The notes under the pieces were generated by a model that saw nothing but the letters and a program-made list of their open reading frames with translations, did no database searches and was not told where the DNA came from. From NCBI RefSeq assembly GCF_020873875.1, contig NZ_JAHWGU010000029.1, forward strand, positions 47,335 to 111,334: a stretch of 64,000 nucleotides of DNA, read 5' to 3'. The stretch is from Actinoplanes sp. DH11 (GTDB taxonomy: Bacteria; Actinomycetota; Actinomycetes; Mycobacteriales; Micromonosporaceae). Shown here one piece after another: positions 61,154 to 64,000 of this stretch. How positions within the stretch are numbered: the stretch's first letter is position 1; every line of letters begins with the position of its first letter. The position numbers were made by a program, and so were the translations under genes.

Positions 61154-62218
61154 TCAGCCGGCCAGCGCGTCGACGATGGTCTTCGTGTTGTGCCGCTCGG
61201 CGCCGAGGTAGGTGCCTTCCGGCGTACCCGGCTCGCCCAGGCTGTCGCCGAACAGGGCGTCCTCGCCCGCGACGACGGTGACGCCGGCCTGCTGACCGAT
61301 CGCCTCGGCGGTCTTCGGCGGCAGCGAGCTCTCCGCGAAGACGGCCTTGGTCCCGGTGCTCTTGATCTTCGCGACGAGGTCGGTGAGCTGCTTGGCGGAG
61401 AGTTCCGCGGAGGTGTCCATGCTGGGGATCACCGAGCCGACGAACTCCAGGTCGTACCGGGCGATGTAGTACCCGAACGCGTCGTGGTTGGTGACCAGCT
61501 TGCGGTCGGCGGCCGGGATCTTGGCCCAGGCGGCCTCGTTCTCGGCGTCGAGCTTGTCGAGTTCGGCGCTGTAGGCGCTCAGGTTGGCGGCGAACGCGGT
61601 GGCCTTGGCCGGTTCGGCGGCGGCCAGCCCCTTCTCGATGTTGCCCACCATGATCTTGGCGTTGCGGGGATCGTGCCAGATGTGCGGGTCGTGCTCCTCA
61701 CCGCCGGCGTGCGCCTCACCCGACTCCTCAGCGTGGGGCTCCTCGCCGGCGTGGGGCTCGCCCGACTCCTCGGCGTGGGCTTCCTCTTCGGCATGGGCTT
61801 CCTCGCCCTCACCGTGGTGGTGGCCGCCCTCCCGCAGGGTGACCCCCTTGCTGGAGTCCACGACCGTGCCCTTGAAGCCGGCCGCCTCGATCGTGCGGTC
61901 CAGCCACTCCTCGAGGCCGACACCGCTCTTCACGACGATCTTCGCGGCCGAGATGGCCTGGAGATCCGCCGGGGTGGGCTCGTAGTCGTGCGGATCCACG
62001 TTGGGCTTGATGATCTGGGTGACGTCGACCTCGGTGCCGCCGATGTTGCGGACGAAGTCGGCGACCTCCGGGGTCGTCGCGACCACGGCGAGTTTGGGTC
62101 CGGCCGCTGCGGCCTCGTTGTCGGTGGTGTCGTCGGCTGCCTGCGAACCGCAGCCGGCCATCACGGTGGTCACCGCTGCCAGTGCGGCGGTCCAGAACAT
62201 GCGCTGCCCGTGCTTCAT
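61154..62218 (-). CDS. Zinc-binding lipoprotein of the ABC importer (ZnuA-like)
   Basis: A 354-residue substrate-binding lipoprotein: signal peptide ending VTTVMAGC (lipid-anchored Cys), PNVDPHDYEPTPADL with a metal-ligand histidine, DPHIWHDPRNA, LVTNHDAFGYYIARY and FAESSLPPKTAEAIG. Between residues about 130 and 175 is an unusually long His/Glu repeat loop (AHAEE/PHAGEE units) that traps zinc in this cluster-9 family. ATG 62218 has AGGAG eight bases ahead. First gene of a five-gene operon (binding protein, ATPase, two permeases, ArsR) under the Zur-like box. Confidence 0.93.
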   Translation of the reverse strand: MKHGQRMFWTAALAAVTTVMAGCGSQAADDTTDNEAAAAGPKLAVVATTPEVADFVRNIGGTEVDVTQIIKPNVDPHDYEPTPADLQAISAAKIVVKSGVGLEEWLDRTIEAAGFKGTVVDSSKGVTLREGGHHHGEGEEAHAEEEAHAEESGEPHAGEEPHAEESGEAHAGGEEHDPHIWHDPRNAKIMVGNIEKGLAAAEPAKATAFAANLSAYSAELDKLDAENEAAWAKIPAADRKLVTNHDAFGYYIARYDLEFVGSVIPSMDTSAELSAKQLTDLVAKIKSTGTKAVFAESSLPPKTAEAIGQQAGVTVVAGEDALFGDSLGEPGTPEGTYLGAERHNTKTIVDALAG

Positions 62219-62248
62219 CGATCTCACTCCTGTCACTGAGGAGCGGAA

Positions 62249-62263
62249 CGATAATCGTTGTCA
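62249..62263 (-). promoter_or_regulatory. Zur-like box of the zinc importer operon
   Basis: On the coding strand, TGACAACGATTATCG lies 31 bases before the binding-protein ATG. It matches 11 of 15 positions of the actinobacterial Zur consensus TGAAAATGATTTTCA. GATAAT and ATTATC arms flank the centre. Repression by zinc-loaded Zur is inferred. Confidence 0.65.
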
Positions 62264-62473
62264 AAAATTATCGTCTAATAGCAAATTGACGATGTGTTGA
62301 CCGCCAGCGCAGTCGCTGCCTGAGGATGGAACCCCGGCCGTCGGTCCCGGTGGCCGATGATTTCGGGTTCGGCGGTGCACCGGACAGCCTCGGGGCCCAC
62401 AGGGAACGACATCGATGAACCCCGGTAGGACGCCATCCGGTGCCGTGCCGGCGCGCGGACCTACCCTTCGAAC

Positions 62474-63376
62474 CTATTCAGTGAATCCGGGGACCGAGCG
62501 AACCTTGTCGAAGCGGCAGGCAGCCAAGTCGTCGAAGCTGATGAAGTAGCGTCCGTAGTAGAATTCGGAATTCGTGTCGCACTGGACGAGCGGCACCCAT
62601 TCCTGCCTGATCCGGAACTCCTCTTCCTCAAGCCAGCGCCCCCGGTCGGCCGGCGGAACATCGGGTCCTGTCTTCAGCCGGACCCCGAGGCGATCCTGCG
62701 CCATCTGCATTTCGGGGGGATCGTTGCCTCCAATATCCCAGGCGTAGCCGCCCAGGCTGAGTTCTTCCCCGCGGATCCTCGTCGGCCAAAGCTGGTCAAC
62801 CAGTGCGATGAGTTCCTCGGCGTGGGTCAACTCGCGGGCCAACTGCTTCACCATGTCAGACTCGCGTTCAAGCGGGTCGAAGTCGTCATCCTCCTCATGC
62901 TCGAGCCAATTCGGCAACTGCGGCTCGACCTTGGCGAAAAGTGGGCGCTCCGGGTCAGCGGCCGGGATATCGCGGCCGGACGGCTGCGGGGTCACCGCCG
63001 TCTCGGTGCCTGCGGGGACGTAGAGGAACCGCACGTAATCGTCGTCATAGCCGCTGAACATGGACTCGAAGGCGCCCTCATGATCCACGAAGAAGAGCAG
63101 CGAGCCATCCACCGGCAAGGGGAGCTTGTCGATCCTCGGTAGCGCAGCACAGTCGAGGGAAGCGATGAACGGCAGCGGATACTCGCCGTTCAACGGCCAC
63201 TCCATACCCGCCGGTAGCCGGGGCCGCCCACCCCTCTGCCCGACGACGTCCCCGTCCCAGTCACTGCCGGCGCCCACCCCGATCGCGAATCGAAGGTGAT
63301 CGGCGAACTTGCTGACCTGAGCCGCCGGGATGCCCCGCTCCAGCGCCTCACTACGCAACCGTCCGTAGTAATCCAT
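62474..63376 (-). CDS. DUF1963 (YwqG-like) protein
   Basis: A 300-residue soluble protein of the DUF1963 family: GGRPRLPAGMEWPLNGEYPLPFIASLDCAALP near the start, a LLFFVDHEGAFE strand, SLGGYAWDIGGNDPPEMQM and a C-terminal ending with FISFDDLAACRFDKV. The family's function is unknown; members often accompany polymorphic-toxin or SMI1/KNR4 loci. ATG 63376 begins the family-like sequence; 50 further codons upstream look non-coding. Confidence 0.85.
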   Translation of the reverse strand: MDYYGRLRSEALERGIPAAQVSKFADHLRFAIGVGAGSDWDGDVVGQRGGRPRLPAGMEWPLNGEYPLPFIASLDCAALPRIDKLPLPVDGSLLFFVDHEGAFESMFSGYDDDYVRFLYVPAGTETAVTPQPSGRDIPAADPERPLFAKVEPQLPNWLEHEEDDDFDPLERESDMVKQLARELTHAEELIALVDQLWPTRIRGEELSLGGYAWDIGGNDPPEMQMAQDRLGVRLKTGPDVPPADRGRWLEEEEFRIRQEWVPLVQCDTNSEFYYGRYFISFDDLAACRFDKVRSVPGFTE

Positions 63377-63811
63377 GGCGAGGCATGCTCGCAGATGGAT
63401 GTCCCGGATCCGCCACAGGCCCCTGGCACGCAACGCCGGCCAGTTCTGAACGCTTATCGCTCGCTCGCTTGTCAGCACTGTGCCCAGCTGCCGACGGGTC
63501 ACAACGATGGCTGACCCGGGACGCATAGAGCAGGCACACCAGGCACCGGCACAGCTCGGCCTGACCCTCGCGGGCCTTCAGGCCACCGAGACGCTCCCCG
63601 GCACCGCTTCCGACGCGCGTCGACCACTTGCCGCGGGTCATCGCCGCCGCCCTCACCGGCCAACCACAGCCCCTCGCCACCAGCCTGCACGAACTCGGCA
63701 TCCGCAGCTGACTCACACGGGCGCAATCCACAGTGATGTCCAAGCCGACACGAGTCCCCACCAACGTCGATATGAGGCAGGTCGGTCGCTTGCGGCGGGT
63801 CCGCAGGGCCG
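63377..63811. other. Gene-poor region with a possible 3' gene remnant
   Basis: No intact gene is seen in these 435 bases. On the plus strand, HLPRVIAAALTGQPQPLATS continuing to LHELGIRS and a stop at about 63711 looks like the end of a degraded protein, possibly a regulator, but no upstream part can be joined. Confidence 0.3.
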
Positions 63812-63879
63812 TGTTGATCTGCTAGCGGTGCGAAATCGCGGTTTTGACCCCTTGATCACAGCGATTTCGTAGCGCTAGC
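63812..63879. repeat. Palindromic repeat copy 4, right end missing
   Basis: It matches the 77-bp element from TGTTGATCTGCTAGCG to CGCTAGC, but the last nine bases (AGATCAACA) are replaced from 63880 by unrelated sequence beginning GACTCTGTTGCC. Confidence 0.88.
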
Positions 63880-64000
63880 GACTCTGTTGCCCATTTGGTG
63901 TGGTGGGCGTGTCGGCTGGCGTGTGGTGGTTGGTGGTGGCTGGATGGTCGTGGTGTGGTGGGCTTCCTGTGTCCTGCCGGGGGAGGTAGTGGTCGATGTC
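63880..64000 (+). mobile_element. Possible left end of an insertion sequence
   Basis: The sequence starting GACTCTGTTGCCCATTTGG interrupts repeat copy 4 and resembles terminal repeats of IS5-like elements of actinomycetes. GGGGGAGGTA at 63979-63988 with GTG 63989 could begin a transposase, cut by the window end. Only the edge is visible. Confidence 0.4.

Noticed and set aside
20506..63879. The four 77-bp repeats as a CRISPR array
   Set aside because: The copies are 4-25 kb apart, in both orientations, with no regular spacers and no cas genes.

Overview
The window is high-GC, densely coded DNA with frequent GTG/TTG starts and ATGA/GTGA overlaps. Free-standing NRPS domains, a SARP-type regulator, a CebR-like cellulase operator, a Tat-exported enzyme and a CBM2 cellulase all point to a filamentous actinomycete. 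A Micromonosporaceae genome (Actinoplanes-like) is my best inference, but nothing in the window proves it. It reads as an accessory, chromosome-arm-like region: many genes of narrow distribution, several broken genes, a dispersed 77-bp palindromic repeat and, at the right edge, a possible insertion-sequence end.

Layout. 0-5 kb: the edge of a nonribosomal peptide locus (partial A-PCP, stand-alone C domain, methyltransferase, stand-alone A domain). 5.2-10.5 kb: a DUF808 membrane protein and a 1311-residue fusion of caspase-like protease, STAND-type P-loop NTPase, beta-propeller and two lipoyl domains. 10.5-14.6 kb: MerR regulator with nitroreductase, divergent from an MFS exporter and a frameshifted flavin monooxygenase. 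14.6-18.7 kb: an operon of PDR-type reductase, cytochrome P450 and secreted beta-helix protein. 18.9-22.5 kb: HEAT-like protein, membrane protein, and a GH5-CBM2 cellulase behind a perfect CebR-type box.

22.5-26.9 kb holds the most interesting candidate system. A three-gene operon encodes a small membrane protein, a four-helix membrane protein and a TIR-like nucleotide-binding protein. It is divergent from a gene that fuses a SARP-type DNA-binding domain and BTAD to a ThsA (Thoeris)-type macro domain. The two larger operon proteins share a short terminal motif, which suggests homotypic assembly. I infer a Thoeris-related nucleotide-signalling system whose sensor is fused to a transcription factor instead of, or as well as, a killing effector.

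27-34 kb: FIST sensor with GAF-GGDEF-EAL protein, quinone oxidoreductase with divergent AraC regulator, repeat-bearing GH24 lysozyme-like protein. 34-39.9 kb: a large FAD/Fe-S dehydrogenase divergent from a GntR regulator, with an operator lying on both start codons; then an AlpA-like protein, an AlkD-like protein and a hypothetical protein. 39.9-46.9 kb: a patch of small, partly decayed genes (DUF4259, cold-shock-like and methyltransferase remnants; HAD, MepB, kinase-like and membrane proteins). 47-54 kb: ZIP transporter, Vps62-related protein, formamidase-like protein, AI-2E-type permease, GMC oxidoreductase. 54-58 kb: truncated GNAT, tartrate/isopropylmalate-type dehydrogenase, membrane proteins, and a remnant of a molybdenum hydroxylase operon. 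58.3-62.3 kb: a zinc-type ABC importer operon with ArsR regulator and a Zur-like box. 62.5-64 kb: a DUF1963 protein, gene remnants, a truncated repeat copy and the possible insertion-sequence end.
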